A stretch of DNA of 64,000 nt from Rachycentron canadum. Taxonomy: Eukaryota; Chordata; Actinopteri; Carangiformes; Rachycentridae. The DNA lies in the NCBI GenBank assembly GCA_038496675.1, contig CM076660.1, positions 17,469,764 through 17,533,763 on the forward strand, in the 5' to 3' direction. A program made the translations under genes and the position numbers. Shown in pieces: positions 1 through 14,361 of the stretch. The notes beneath the pieces were generated by a model, which searched no databases, was not told the origin of the DNA, and saw only the letters and a program-made list of their open reading frames with translations. Each line of letters begins with the position of its first letter. The stretch's first letter is position 1.

Positions 1-1879
1 GTGTTAGCTAACAGCCGAGCTAAAGGGAGGGAGAGGGCCCACTAGAAAACTTTAAATGGACCGCCATTGCTCAAACATCATGTCCGACCTTGGTTATTTT
101 GCTACAGCGCCACCTAACGAGCAGGTGATGTTAGGGACAGGCCTCCCGTCAGGTGGATGTCATCAGGTATTAGCAGCTAAGTTTAGCATGGACGGTCCAT
201 GTAATAGGCCTGTAAACCAGTGAATACAGGCATCATTAACTTCATGATTTACAGCTGTGCTTTTACTTTGACATGTCTAAAAATATTCAATAACTACATG
301 TAAATATAAATAATAAATTTATTAATTTACTCAAGTACCAGTATTTCTCTTTTATAGACCTGTACCTCACTGTACTGTACTTTTGAGGAGAATATATATT
401 TCTGATAGTTACAGATGGGAGGAAAAGTGTTGCCAGCATAGGTCAATTTTCTGTTTCAAGTAAAAGTCCTGCATTCAAAGTTATACTAAAGCAAAAGCAG
501 TATTGGCTAACAAATACACTGAGGGAACCAAAATGACAGTGCTCATTGTATAGAAAGAGTATTGTTTTATTGGATGAGAATTATTTGACACATGAAAGCA
601 CATCACTGTATGTTGCAGGTGGTTATTTCAACTACTTTATGCATTGATATGCTTTCTGAATTTTCCTCAGGTCAATTATTATTTATACTCAAATAATACA
701 CAATAATTATTTGTCAATTATATATTGCATCATTGATTTGAATCTACAAAGTAACTAGTAACTTAAGTCATCAAATAAATTTGGCACAGTAAAAAGTGCT
801 ATTTGTCTAGTAGGCTACAAGCTGATATACACAAGCGAAGTAGAGCCTCGTAGTACTTGAGTAAATGTTAAAACCAGAAACCAGGAAACCTGCTGTGCAA
901 TCTTTTTTAATCTTATTAACATAACATTACATAAGTTAATTGTCAATTGGTTTGTCATGATACTGAGTGAAGTGTGTAATTATCTGGGGAAAACAGCTGA
1001 TCTACTACTTCAGAAAATCTACTCAAATGTAATTCTGAATTTTTGAGTTGTGTTACTTTAATTGCTTAAATAAAGGATCTTAATTTGTCTATACCACAAA
1101 CTATGGGACTCATATAGACAAATCTTAAGTTACACAATTTATTTTTACTTGGTTATGTCATAACATAACTGCACCAACCATACTCAAATATGACAAGTTC
1201 ATATTAGTCCAAGGCATTAAAAGGTGTATTGAAATGTATGATATGTATTGTTTCTGATAAAAAATTAAAATTAAAATTGTCAAAAGTAATTTTCTAAATC
1301 CAGCAAAACACCCCAAGAATCACAGTTACTAACACAGTTTCATCTCCAGGCAATTCAAATTTGATCTATAATACATCCAAACTACGGCAATCAAGTAAAG
1401 TAACATTAAAAAAAACATGTATATATTGGATGTTCTTACCATCTCTAAATACAGATGCAAGACAAATTTCCATGACACAAGGTTGTCGGGCCTTTTTGTG
1501 ATGCTTTAGAAATGAAGTGGTGGGAATAACAGAGACCACATGTATTGCATCAATTTGAACTGACATTTAATGAGTCAGTCATCTTACAACATCTTTCAGC
1601 TTCTAAAAGCGTCACCTTTATGCCCACTGATATCTCCAACAACCAAAGGCAGTATCATTATCTTTAATGGAGTCCATGCAGTGTTTAAGTGCACCACCTT
1701 GCCATATTCAACCCTTTGGAGCAGTTTCCCTACAGTGTCAACTCTGATTGTTCACTACATCCTACTTTTTTCCACTTTCTACAATAAAAGTGATTTTTAC
1801 AAATTGTACTACAATGTCACCCCACTATGATCCTTCTCAACACTTTAGTCTCTTCTATTATAAGACCAGTGAATAATGT

Positions 1880-2048
1880 GAGAATAATCTCGGGCTCGAC
1901 TTGACAATACTTGCTCGTGGTGGGAATTTGCTGTGTCACTGTAAATAATATCTGGTCTAGACCTCTTCTATATGAAACGTGCCCTGAGATAATGTCTGTG
2001 TTATGATTTGGCAGTATAGAAGAAGAAATTGGCTTGACTTGACTTGAC
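1880..2048 (+). repeat. 3' tail of a dispersed teleost retroposon-like repeat
   Basis: The segment carries the recurring teleost tail in the usual order: a CTGTAAATAATAT-like block, then TCTGGTCTAGACC, a CTCTATATGAAA-like block, then CCTGAGATAATGTCTGTGTTATGATTTGGC-type sequence, here diverged. It ends at 2031-2048 in a short tandem tail of the CTTGA unit. This order is familiar from many fish genomes, where it ends non-LTR-type insertions. No reverse-transcriptase frame is attached, so only the 3' part is present. The exact family and left boundary are not established. Confidence 0.6.
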
Positions 2049-4187
2049 ATTATTCATTCAGCCTCTTGTCATTTGGACAAAGGAAATAACCTTTTCCTTG
2101 CCCAAGAGCAGATTTATCCAGAGAGCAGAACTGTCTGTATCTGTAGATTACAGTGTCACGTGTAACCATTGATATGTTCCGAACAAACCTTTTTATTTCA
2201 TATCAGAAATAAAATGATTTATCTGTGATTATGGAATAATTATTGGTACACAAAGTTATTAACCATTATAATACAGACATACCAATATAGGGTCATTATT
2301 CAAGACATACAGCAGATAGTTCTCCTGCATATGTATGTCGTGTAGAATAAAATGAAAATCTTCCGGCAACAGGTCAGTATATTACAAAATAATAATAGTG
2401 TACATCACTGTATGATTTATTACATCCTTTTCTATGGTCATCATATCCAAGTGCTGTCAGCATATGTTCTTATACAAGATGTGGTGTGAAGCTGGACTAT
2501 CAAGCGTTTGTTGACTTTGTTTTCTTTTCCCTCCAGGGCTCCTCTACTTTGATGACACCTTGTAATATTAGCGTTCGCCTCGTTTACTGAACTTCAGCTC
2601 AGCTTGACAGTTTTTACCGAAGGAGATACCACTAGCCCCCAGTGCTTGCTGCTTTTCTGCGATTACTTCAGGTACTGAAACCCTCCAGGCAGATACTCTG
2701 CCTGAAGGGTTTGTAAAGAGAAGGCTTTTGTGGCTTTGTTGTTAATTAGGTTTCTTGTTTTGTGTACTAGTGAAAATAACACTTGAGTTGTCTGCCTCCA
2801 TGTCAGCTTTCTGCTGCTCCTGATACCGAAGTGTTAGATTATTTGTATTTACTAAAAAGTAAAGTAAGTATTCAATTGAAAAAAAAACTTAACAGGAATC
2901 AACCCACTGAAAAACTTAATTAAATCGTTCTTTATTAAAAAGTGACCAGCTGTTTTTCAAAGTAAATCTTATGGTAGAATAAAGACGGATAATAATAAAT
3001 TAACCATCTGTACTAACTATTAGTGTGTTGTGCCCTCTACTGGCCAAAGAGATGTCCACTGCGTCATTAGTTCGATTCATTAAGAATTTCCCATTTTCAA
3101 TCTACTTGGCTGGATATAGTTAAGATTAAGATACTTTGTGTAGATTCTGGTCATATCTCTGCAGTACAGCAGCAATATTTGTTTACGTTAAAGCTAGTAA
3201 GTGAAATCCTCATACAAAATTTGCCAAAAGCTAACAAATAAAAAAATTTCCTTCAGGCTGCCTTTATGGAGTAGTTGTGTATCATGGAGGACACACATTC
3301 ACTATTGTTGTTATAGTTCCAATAGCTCCCACAAGAATTGCATTAATGGCAGCATCATTTTGGTTCAGGGTTTTAAGGATTTAACCTTATTCAGTTCCAT
3401 CTCCACTGAATACAGCTTTACTCAACACCTGAAGTTATTACACTGTGAAAGAAATATTTGCTCTGTACAAACCAGACTGAAAATTGATTTGTTCTGAATC
3501 AGTGACTCATTGGACAGCCTGGTAGTTTACAGCTATTATTGTGCAATGACAATGTTCAGGATTTGAATCTTAGTTTAGCTGGGATTTTTGTTACATGTCA
3601 TTACCATGTCTCATTTTACAATAAAGAAATCTACCAAAATAATCTTTGGAAAAGGAAACAGTTGTTCTAAATGCTTCTTGTAAGAAAACCCTAACTCTAG
3701 CGTTTTTGGGGTTTTTTGATGGTATGTCATTTTATCTGCCGGGAAAGAGATTGCCTCATAATCTCTGATGATTTCTCAAGCATACAAGAGCAGACCGACT
3801 GGTCTAAACATTACAATGAGGCAATTCATCTGCCTTTCAGTTCTGACTCCACTCTGCTGCTGCTGCTGCAGGGACGAACAAAGGCCCCATGGCTTCAGAC
3901 TATGGATGACTAACAAATGGGTTTGGAAATAAATATGTTATGACCTGAAGAAAACTTTACTTGCAGAAAAGTTTACTTGCATGCTTTTTTGCCTTGAGTG
4001 AGGAGTAGACACAAATACACACAGATGGGGACTACCAAGCATCAATGGGACAATGGGAAGTTATTGTTGTAATGTCACAGCTACACATAACTGTACCAAA
4101 ATACACTAAGTTCTCAATGTCTGAAGAACAGGAGAGACAAAGAGGACTGGGATAGGTAACTGAAACATCTGCAATTATTTAACATAT

Positions 4188-4235
4188 TCTGTGATACTTA
4201 ACACAATATATTATTGATATGTTAAGTATCACAGA
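4188..4235. repeat. Perfect 16-bp inverted repeat (hairpin)
   Basis: The arms at 4188-4203 and 4220-4235 are exact reverse complements (left arm TCTGTGATACTTAACA), separated by a 16-base AT-rich loop. Pairing stops at both ends of the stem. Nothing coding lies nearby. It may be a remnant of a small palindromic transposon. Confidence 0.75.
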
Positions 4236-7200
4236 TCCAGTTGAAGCAGCATAGCTGCACATGAAAATGGTTAAAAACCATCCTCTTCCCCTCCTCACTG
4301 TATCTTCTTTAAATTCTACCCATGATTTTCAGCTTGGACTCGCATAGATTAGCAAGTTAAAATTGACTATGTTGGCATGTTTCTCTAGCTTTTAGCACAC
4401 TTGACAGTCGTGGTACATTAGCTGTGGCGTGGAAAGCTCAGATGCCCTGCAGTCGGTATGGGGTATCCTCGTGGAGGAAACGACTCAACAGCTGTACTTG
4501 TCCTTGGGAAGATAACCTAGTAAAGTGCTGTAGAAACAGAGAGGCAGAGGAGACATTTTACAAAGGTGATGAGAGAAAATGAAATACAGCATATTGCAGG
4601 TAATAAGAAAATGGACTGGTCCTGAATTTTAATATTTCCAGCTACTTGTGTGGTTTATTGGAATGGCTGGAGGATTCGATTGCAATAAGATGAATTACAT
4701 TAACATATAACTCAGAAATTTAGCCTTCGTCTTTTCCCACACAGGAGACATATTGTTATTTTCTGGTCACTGTTTGGACTGCTCCATTCGCTCTGACGTC
4801 TTTGTTATACAGATTATAATGTGCTTCAGTGAGCTATGCACAAATTTCAGTTCTGATGGTGCCAACCTCTTCAGTTTGGGTTTTGTGCCTAAAGTCAGCC
4901 CACATCACATCTCCTGAGATGGTACCCTGACATACTTACCCATTCAACTCCCTTCCTCAAAGCCCCCCTATGTCCCCCAGGAGATGCATGGATGAGCAAG
5001 CTCATTCTCCTCATGGGGTGTTCCCCATGCATGACTGATGTTTAGATTAATATCCTTGACTGATTCTTGCTCTGCGGTGAGGAGAGGAGCAGGCCTATCA
5101 GAGCACAGCCACCCCCTCAGGAGTCCATTGATTTTCGCACCGTTCTGACAAACATAGACCTTCTAGACCCACAAAATATTTTATCTGTTGTCCATTTATG
5201 TGCCATCTCCTCAGGCCTAGCTGTCTACATCTGCTTTTTTATTTTTTATAAAGTAGCTTAAATAGCTGAAATAGCTCTTTTTGTTCTTCACCTGTGTTAT
5301 AAATTGAGCATGCTGTCTGTTAGATGTCTATTTATGTTAGATGTATTTAATATGTGAATGAAGGAAATGCAGACAAATACAATGTGACTGTATCTGTTTT
5401 GCTTTGTAATTAGGAAGAAAGCTGCAGCAAGCCTAATCTTCCTGCTGTGCACATAGTAAAATGATTGAATCAATATTTAATAAACTATATGACTGAACAG
5501 GCCAGAATTAAAGGAAACCAATCAAAAAAATAACCAGAACTTTGAAGAAATAAATGTAAACAAAAATGAACTATAGTGACTTGCATTGATTTTTATATAA
5601 TCCAAAGGTGGTTTATCGGCAGCCCAGAGTTGATTTGGTTCCAAACTCTTGTGTTTGCAATGTGAAAATAATTCTGACTATGACAATAAAGTAGTTTGCA
5701 GCCTCTCATATTAGTGCACATTAAACAGCTAAAGAGGCAGAGCCATTTAAACAACTGGCCTAAGAAGGTTACGATTTGCAATAAAGTGGTGCCTTTTGAA
5801 ATATCCTCCCAAAAGCCTCATGTGGACTGAATGCTAAAATCCAAAGTCAGGAAAAATGGTAATATCGCCCCCTGCTGACACTTATAACACTGGCTCCTCC
5901 TTTTGAAAGAGATTCTGTGCTGATGGATGATTCAAATTCAAAATGAAAATTCATTTTATGAGGACAGTGATGTATGTGTTATGTGTTATATTTCATCCCA
6001 GGTCCAGGCACAATCTTCCAGTGTACAGAACAGCAAAGTACAAACATTATATACAGCACTGTCAAGTGTGATACAGGATTTTGTGCATCTCTCACAAGCT
6101 CTCTCTCTGTTTGTGTCAGACATAATCCATTTTATATTTGAACAAGGGGTTGATTCAGTTGTGACAACACTTTGCTCATAATTTTTGCAGCATGGAGAGC
6201 CAGAGAGTCAAACCAGCTTTGAATCTTAATGCTCCGGGTTGACTCAGAGCTTAAAAACTGACACACAGTAATGCAAGAGCTTAACTTACTTTTTTTAAGG
6301 GACAATTTGTCTTTATGATGGATACAAAAATCAGTCAACAGCCGATGACCCAACCCAAATATTATGACAGCAGTGAAGAAGCACCAGGATAAATGACTAT
6401 TAGAGCCTGAAATTGGCCTAGACAATGTGAGGGAGGTCCTTTGGTCAGCACTGCAAAATGAATGTAACATAAAATCACAACCATAAAATAAATATTAACA
6501 TAACACTGCAGAGTATGACGAGTATAGCATCTGCATACTGGCCCAGAATCAAATAAATCCTATCAAGTGTTTCTAACATATGGGAACAGTTACACTAGAA
6601 TAGAGAATAATTCATCAAAATGATGTATTCCTCACTAGAGAAAACCAAGGCTGGTGTTGAAAGTCATAGCTTTCTATTGGAAAGAGCTGTACTGAAAAAA
6701 ATTTATTTATATTTCTCCATAGGCAGTTTTCCTCTGCCCTCAGTGTTTCCTGACAAACTAGCCTTGGATCTGTGTAAGCAAACTTACATTAAAAACTTGA
6801 GAAATATTCTGTCTCCATGACTGAACCTGTGCTGCTGTTTTCCCTCCACATCCAGCTGTTCATTCTCAGTCCTCTCAATCTCCAACTAATTGGCCCCTTT
6901 CCACCAGACAGCATCTCGAGCCAGGGACTGGTTCACTTTTTATCCCTCAGGATCACGTGCTGGGAAGCCAGTTGACCTTCGTTCCGCCCCTCTCCACATC
7001 CTGAAGCGAGGCCTGGACTTTATAGCCGACACTGACTTGTAAACCGAGTCAGAGTGAATTCCCTTATGGGAGTTAGAGAACATACCGTGTTACCCTTTTA
7101 AGAATCTTGGATTCAATTTTATTTTTCTGGGCAGCAGGTGGTGGGAAAGAGTCTGCTGATGTGACAGTTTCCTTATCAAATGTCAGAGGATTCTGTAGTT

Positions 7201-9499
7201 TCTGCCTTATTCACCTCAACAACAACTCCAGGTGGATTGTTTTTCTGTGGCCTTAGTATACCCTCTCTAATAATAGAAAACCAAAATAATATAAGTTAAG
7301 TTTTCACTTTTGATTGTTTGGATCAGGTCATAGTGGTCCTATCCATGGTGGCAGTTTGTGCATCTGTGTCTTAAATAAAACTAATGGTAATATGAGTTGA
7401 ATATAATATATATATGATATAATATATTTAATATGAGTTGTATATAAAGCTAAATGGATATTTGTCCACATAGGAATCAAGCAACTAACAGGTTTGTTTT
7501 GAAGTCTACTGGATAGTTTGGTAGTGTACTGTTTTGTTTTGTTTTTTTTCCAGTGAACCACCTATAACCAAACCAGAATGCCATGTATTTCTTTTACTGT
7601 ACATAGTTAAGAGGTTTTGGCCACAATTACAACATACACAATTAGAGTCATTTGCCCTCAGACTGCTGGACCTGCTTTAAAACATGCCCTGCTACACACA
7701 GCCCTACACTAATGGAAGTATGTGAGCATGTGGTTATCCCACAAAATCGAAAAACCAAAGTGGGCACTGTGGGAGAAACTCACTTCTCCTCTTTTCTCTT
7801 CCCTCACAAGTCCACATCAGTCCAATCCCTGCACCATTGTTTTATTTACTGCATCTCCCTTTGCGCATTTGTGAAAAATGTTTGCCATACTGAAGTGCGT
7901 CCCAAACCAATTAGTGTAAAGAGTGCTCATGTCACCACCCCCTACTATGATGGAAACACAATGCCAATTGACCATGGAGGCCGCTGCCTTACAAACAGGT
8001 TGTCTGTGGAGAACCCCTCTGTGACTGTAGCAAATAAGTATTTTTTAATTCATTTCAATTGGACTTTGTGACAAAGTGATTTATTTGAAAGTGAAATATT
8101 TGGCTCCAAATCATACAACTTTCCATTTGCTGTGGCCTTTGATCATTTTGTCCATGGTTTGGAGGATATGTGATGCAATAACCTCCAGTTGTTTTTTTGG
8201 TGCAGGATAATTAACAAGACTGATCAAGTAGAGGGGGGATGTGTTAATCAATACTGTTTTCTTCCAACAGTGATGAAGGCATCCCATAGTTACCACCTAT
8301 TTTATTATATTAATAGTTGCCAGAAGCAATTTTCCAGTTACCCATTACTTTAATATCTAACATTTTGATAACATTACAATGGTCAATGTTTATAATGATG
8401 GTGGTACTAATGGTTCTCTCAATAGGTACTATTGACTTGCATGGAAAATACTGAGTGCTTGTGTTTTATGGTTATACTTACCAGTCATGTCATCTCCATA
8501 ATTAAAGGTAACAGCTTTGGAGGTCCCTTTTAGAAGTCTGAACTCCAAGAATCCCTCATACTTTGACTGTGCAGCTCACGGTTGCCATTGTGCCCTTAGG
8601 CAGAGATGGGAGGGGGGCACACACAGGGATGTAAAGGTTTCAATAACGCCATGGATAGAGCACTTCATGTACATTTTGTTGCAGTTGTCACCTTAATGCA
8701 TTGGGGCAAAATCAGCCAATAAATATTGCACTAAAATAAAAGTAACTGTTTTACATCAGTGACTCTTAAACATTATACATCAAGGGTAGCTAAATGCAGG
8801 GTGAAAGTCATTGTACAGAGCTCCTGCCCCAGGTCCCCAAAACCCCACTTTTATGTATTACATTGAACAGAGTGGCTGCATTTACCATTGTTGTTTCTCT
8901 GTGGATAAGGAAACCCCTCGAAACAAATAATTGTTATTACACAGCTTCTCATTACTCCAACGTGGGGTGAAATTTAACTAATATTTATTTGGCTGAGCCT
9001 CTATTCTGGTCAAACAATGGCTAACTTTACCTTGGCTGCATTCAGTGGTACCTACTACTTTAACGCAGCAGCACACCGGGTCGGATTTTTCATGAACGCA
9101 CCACCGCGAAGCATCACACGTGTTAAAAATCCTCCTTGTTTTACGAGCAGGTATTATGCCCTCAGGTTTGTCTCTCAGGCTGTGGAAAACTAAAAGGAGT
9201 TGGACTAAAATTATCCACTAAGTATATTTTTAAAATTATTTAAAGCCATTCACTTTGTCTTTTAACTGCCAGCAAAAGTGGAACTTGACATCTGTGAATA
9301 TCACTCGTGTTTGCGAACTGGGGCAAAGTGAGTGTGTATATAATTACTTAATTGATTACTTAAGCCAATCAGCAAGCAGGTGAACTGTCTTCCACTCTCC
9401 GTGGTTACTGCCCCACTTTCTTCCCACTGAAGACAATCATTTCCCCAATTATCACGGGCCACTGACTGACAGCTCCCACATGGTGATTTATGCTCCGCC

Positions 9500-10054
9500 T
9501 GAGAGGCTGAACTCGGGGCAGACAAAGACGAGCAGCGCCGCCTTGGTCCAGCGCGGTGGGCTTGGTAGCTAAGCTAACGACCCGGTGTCAGCGCCGTTGC
9601 TAACACACGCTAACTCAACCTCCGGCAAACGGCGTTGTAGCGTAACCGGAGCACGTAGCTAGCGCGCTCCTCTGCTCCACATGATGCCGATGCCAGTTTG
9701 AGTGTCCACGTTAGCTAGCGTCGTTGCTAACTGTGTGTGAGGGACGTGGAAAAAGAGAGAGGCTGGCGAACTACACCACCACCTCCACCTCCAACCTCTA
9801 ACCTCCACTGCCAGCAGCAGCAGATACGGGAGGTGTTGCCCACATCTCTCCCATTTAGCCGAAGTTCCTCATCCGCCTGTGGATGAGGCAGTGTTAGCTA
9901 GCTACAACACACCGAGGCGGTGGATACATGACTACCTCTGAACCGCGAGACGAGCTACGACAGGGAAATTTTGCAGTTCATGTTTCGCCAAGAAGTCAGT
10001 GTGACGTCTTTTATTCCATCTTGTTCGTATCTTTTCCAACACGAGAAGAGGAAT
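9500..10054 (+). promoter_or_regulatory. tmem164: CpG-rich promoter and 5' UTR region of tmem164
   Basis: Base composition changes sharply here from AT-rich intergenic DNA to GC-rich DNA with many CpG dinucleotides and several GCTAGC/GCTAAC words, and it stays GC-rich into the first coding exon. This is the expected form of a CpG-island promoter of a broadly expressed gene. I see no clear TATA box, so the start of transcription cannot be fixed. An upstream ATG in frame with the main start occurs at 9980. Confidence 0.55.
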
Positions 10055-13000
10055 ATGTCCAGATATAACATTTACAGCCTTCTGGACTGGATCTACGGCG
10101 GGGTGGACCCGAAGTTTGAGGGCAACGGGGGCCCCGAGTGTGCCGCCTTCATCGCGCCCCAGCAGCGCGTCAGTGAAAGTCTGGTCATCGTCCTCATCTC
10201 CCTAGTGGAGATCGGCGTGGCACTGAAGAAAATCAACCTGTCCAAAGAGCTCAAAGTGGTGGGGAAGGACTACGTGAGGGCAAAGGAGGATAGTCTGGGC
10301 AAGAACCTGTTGCTGGTTGCCCTCTGCATGACTTTTGGAGTGGAGGTCGGGTTCAAATTCGCGACCAAGACTGTGATATATCTGCTGAATCCATGCCATG
10401 TCGTGACCATGGTTCAGGTGAGGATGACACGGCAGAGCTGAGGGCACATTTGTGTCTTTTTAAGACTACGTGTATTTGTTTGCACGCCCTAACATGACAG
10501 CAACACCCATCATACCCACTGTGTTTAAAGACACATCTGTATTTATCTCCCCTCTCTTCAAACGGGCTGAGTGACAGTTGACAGAGCTGGTGTATAATTA
10601 CCTTTATAATATGTCTCGACTTTTGAGAAACTATTTTCATTATTGGCCTGACCTCACCCTTCTGCATTATGGTGAAACTCTATGGTTGGTTTTTCTTTTT
10701 TTTATAACCAGTGTTATCTCAGTACCACTTCCTTCTCTGAGATACAATGTCAACACAACTTGCAACTGTGGCACAAAACCAGATCAGAAAACACTGGTTT
10801 CGTTTTTTGCACGGTGTGTAGAGTTTTCACATGAAGTGTCAGTTTGTCTTTTTTTTTTTTTTTTTCTCCCTCTTAACCTAGATAATAAGTCCATAACCTG
10901 GTTATTATAAACAACTGAAAGAGTAAGGGAAGATTAATACAAAAGGTTTCGAGCATATAAAGTAAAGGCACTCAAACACATGACAGAATTAGCATTATTA
11001 TTGATAATAATAATTATCAGAGTGAACAATAATCATGTGTAGTAGTGTTTTTGAGACTTGATTGGACAGTAATCTCATCCATGTTGGGGATGAAAGCTGC
11101 TGTGATGAAATGAGACCTGTTGTTTCATGTGCAGCCCTTGAGCAATGCAACAAGAGCTGGGCATCATCTGATTTGAACCCATATGATTGCTCAGACATGG
11201 AAGAGGCAATTTTATGAAGGGCTGTAAAGCTCCAGAGTCATTCAGTCTGAGCTGAATTTATAACTGCACTGACAGCGGGTTGAGAATTGATACAGCATGG
11301 GAACTGTAGTGGGTGATGCCTTTGTGGTGTTGTATTTTGTTTAGATTGAAACAGGGGCTTTGGTCCCAAACACCACAAAGGTTCTCACGGGGCCACAAGC
11401 ACAGCTGGCATAGGAATGTACAGTACCTGCCTGTTTTTCCGTCTCCTGTTTGTCTGACCTTCATGGTGCATGATTGCACAGCACAGGTCATGGTAACAGG
11501 ACACTGCCAACTGCATTTTAATGTAGTGTAGACATGAAATATGGAGGCACGTAATATATTGATGTATTCTTATTATTTCTCATTACATGGAGGTAGCATG
11601 ATAACCGATGGACACTGATGAATCACTGACTAGGATGAAGAATTGACTGATGCTTGCAAAATGTCCTTAATATACAGTGACCAAGGTTAAGACAATCCAG
11701 AGCAGGTATGACCTCACACATGTTGACACTTGAGTGCAATCAGAGGATGACGTTAAAGAAATTAAACAGTGTGATTTATGGTGCAGTTTCTCTTTCACTT
11801 TTGAAGGTGGTTAACAGTAAGGTGGTGTTTCTATCAACAGGCTGGATCTGCAGGGAGTACCTGCAGGAGTTTATTTTTTGCAGGGAATAAGCCCAGGAGC
11901 TTGCTGGATTGCATTTGGGCCTTTCATTCTTGCTTTGTTGAAAATCATGTTTCATATCAGAGGCTAATCTTAAATCAAATCATTGAATAAGGATTTCAGA
12001 GATTCTTCCTGTCATTGGACGTGGACATTTTTCCTGTTTCCCTTTAGCTTGTTATCCCAGCAGCTATGCATTCAGAAAGATCTAGAAATTCTCAGTACAT
12101 TTTATAGGCTGAAAAATCAACTGTTAAATTCCCATTCCCATGGTGCTTTGTGAGATGTGCAGAGTCAAGTGTTGCTGTGGTTGAAGTTACTACAGTACCA
12201 CAGGCGCCTACTTCACCTGTGTGTTGTTAAAGAGTGACTACTTGACTGCGTTGCTATGCTGCAGCGGGTTATTTGCCTTTCAGTATCTTTGTACGGCAGC
12301 TTGTTTTCTTCATTAGCAATGAATGATGTTAACTCATTCAACATATCTACATCATTTTGACGATCAGGGTCAGTGTTATGACAAAATGCTCACAGAGAAC
12401 TGATGCTAACTCCATAGGATGTAGTATATACTGCACACAAACACCAGCATAATATTGGGGAAGTTACAAAAATATAAATATTGAACGGGAAGGAATTTTA
12501 CATCTGTTAAGCAAAAATGCTGTTCTGGCTCAATCTAGTTGTGATTGAAGTATTTGATGGTGAAACAATGTTTTTTCATGCACAGGGTGACAGCGTCAAT
12601 TGCAGAGTTACAGCACACGTCAGAGCAAACATCACTCAGTCCGAGGGGGGAGAGAGCCCCAACTGGGGATGAAGAGTTCAGCATCCGATGACGGATGAGC
12701 TAATGTTTCTTATCTGACAACAGATATGTTATTTCTTCCTCTAGATGGAACAGGAGCAGTTACATTGGCACAATGACAGGCATCTGACTGATCAGTTCAC
12801 TGTCTCGTGGATATGGTCTGGGCGCTGTAAGCAAACAAACAAAACAGCAAATGCTGTGCAGTGTGGGTGTGATGGACAGGTCAGGATTTGTGAGGGCTGG
12901 GCATTTGTTTTTATGGATTCAAATACATGTCTTTCTAAAATTGATGATAGGTGATAATGCACAGTACTGAGATATTTTCAACTTGCTTTGCAGTTGATCA

Positions 13001-14326
13001 GATTTCTGAGGTAACCCAATAAAATAATATTGGTGGTCAAAGCAGTTTTGTTTAAATAGATAAATTTTATCCCTTCTGTATGTTGAGACCCAGAAGCTGT
13101 TGTAACAGCTGTAACATGACTCAGGACTCACGTCAGTACTCTTGACGCTAACGCTGCTTTAAAAGTCCTTAATTTGTGCTGCTATCTTGAATTGGTGATT
13201 CATGTCGAAATGCTGTACAAGGATGATGGGAAGGGTTAAGGAAAAGTGAATTTCTTCGTAGCGTTTACATACATGGTTTCAAAATTCATCGCCTGCTGTG
13301 GGAGTCTTCACTGAGCTGGGAGTTTCCTTCTAAGGCACGATGGTGGCTCAGCTCTTATCAATCACACAGGCCCCTTATCAAGTGAACTTTCTTCTGTTAT
13401 AGATCTCGCCAGGGGTCCAGCATGACTGGAGATACTGATCTATTGAAAAAGTTATAGATAGTTATCCTCTATTTGGTAGGTGGATGGGGATAAATGGTCC
13501 CACGGGCTCCAGAAAACAGATCCATTCAAATCAGGCCTCTGGCATTTCTGCAGCAGCTTCAAACAACACTTCAGCAATTAACTTCAAGACTTTATGCTCT
13601 GTGTTCACTACATAGGCTGTCAACAAGCTGTGGGGTACAGACGTTCAGTATAACAGTCTACAGTATCAACGTTATCATTAACTACAACCACATTTATCAG
13701 CTGTAGCAATAACACTCAGCAGAAGAGATTGTTGACTCAGTCATTCAGATCACACTGAGGGCAGTAAAGTGTATTACTTTATAACCCCACTTGTGAAAAG
13801 GACATATGGCTTATCAGTAATGAGGTTTGCCAATCTATAAAAAGGCCATTGATCTTTTTTTTTTTTTTTTTCCAACAGGTTTTCTACTCATCTTGAAAAA
13901 TCATTATGTAGTTATGGCTGTGCTTTTACTTTGAAATTGCTGTGCTACAATGACCAAAAATGGTTTATTCTGTTGTTTTTTTTTTTCATTGAGCAGATGC
14001 TAATGTTGAGCCGAACAACACTGGAGAAAAGGAACGATGACAGCATTATGTTTCAGCCTGCTGTATCTGCAGATACATTTATATTTCAGTCATAAAATTA
14101 ATAGAGAGAAACTGCCATTAGAGTTAACTGTGTCTTTTATGCTGCAACAACGGTGTCATGGCTGGTTTGACTCCAGTAACTGTGATTGTCCATGTGGCAA
14201 TAGTCTGGGCCAGATTGTTTAAGGGCTAGTGCGCGGTGTTTCAGTCTTTTATTCTTAATTTATTTATTTTTCCATTTTGTTAAATTATGTTAACGGAACA
14301 ATATTGCTTATTTGATAGGAAACATA

Positions 14327-14361
<35 letters not shown>

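Larger units (their letters stand above)
1..9500. other. Intergenic region left of tmem164
   Basis: I see no supportable exon in this stretch. The short open frames, the longest being 139 codons at 7652-8071 on the + strand, show no recognised domain, no homologous segment and no convincing splice pattern. The DNA is AT-rich with scattered T and A runs. Only two items stand out: a retroposon-tail repeat near 1880-2048 and a perfect hairpin at 4188-4235. In human the gene beyond TMEM164 on this side is ACSL4, transcribed away from it, so the promoter of an acsl4 gene could lie to the left of the window. No acsl4 coding exon is visible here, so that is inference only. Confidence 0.6.

Noticed and set aside
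7652..8071. 139-codon open frame on the + strand
   Set aside because: No recognised motif, no strong start context, no neighbouring exon and AT-rich intergenic surroundings. It does not meet the standard for a gene.
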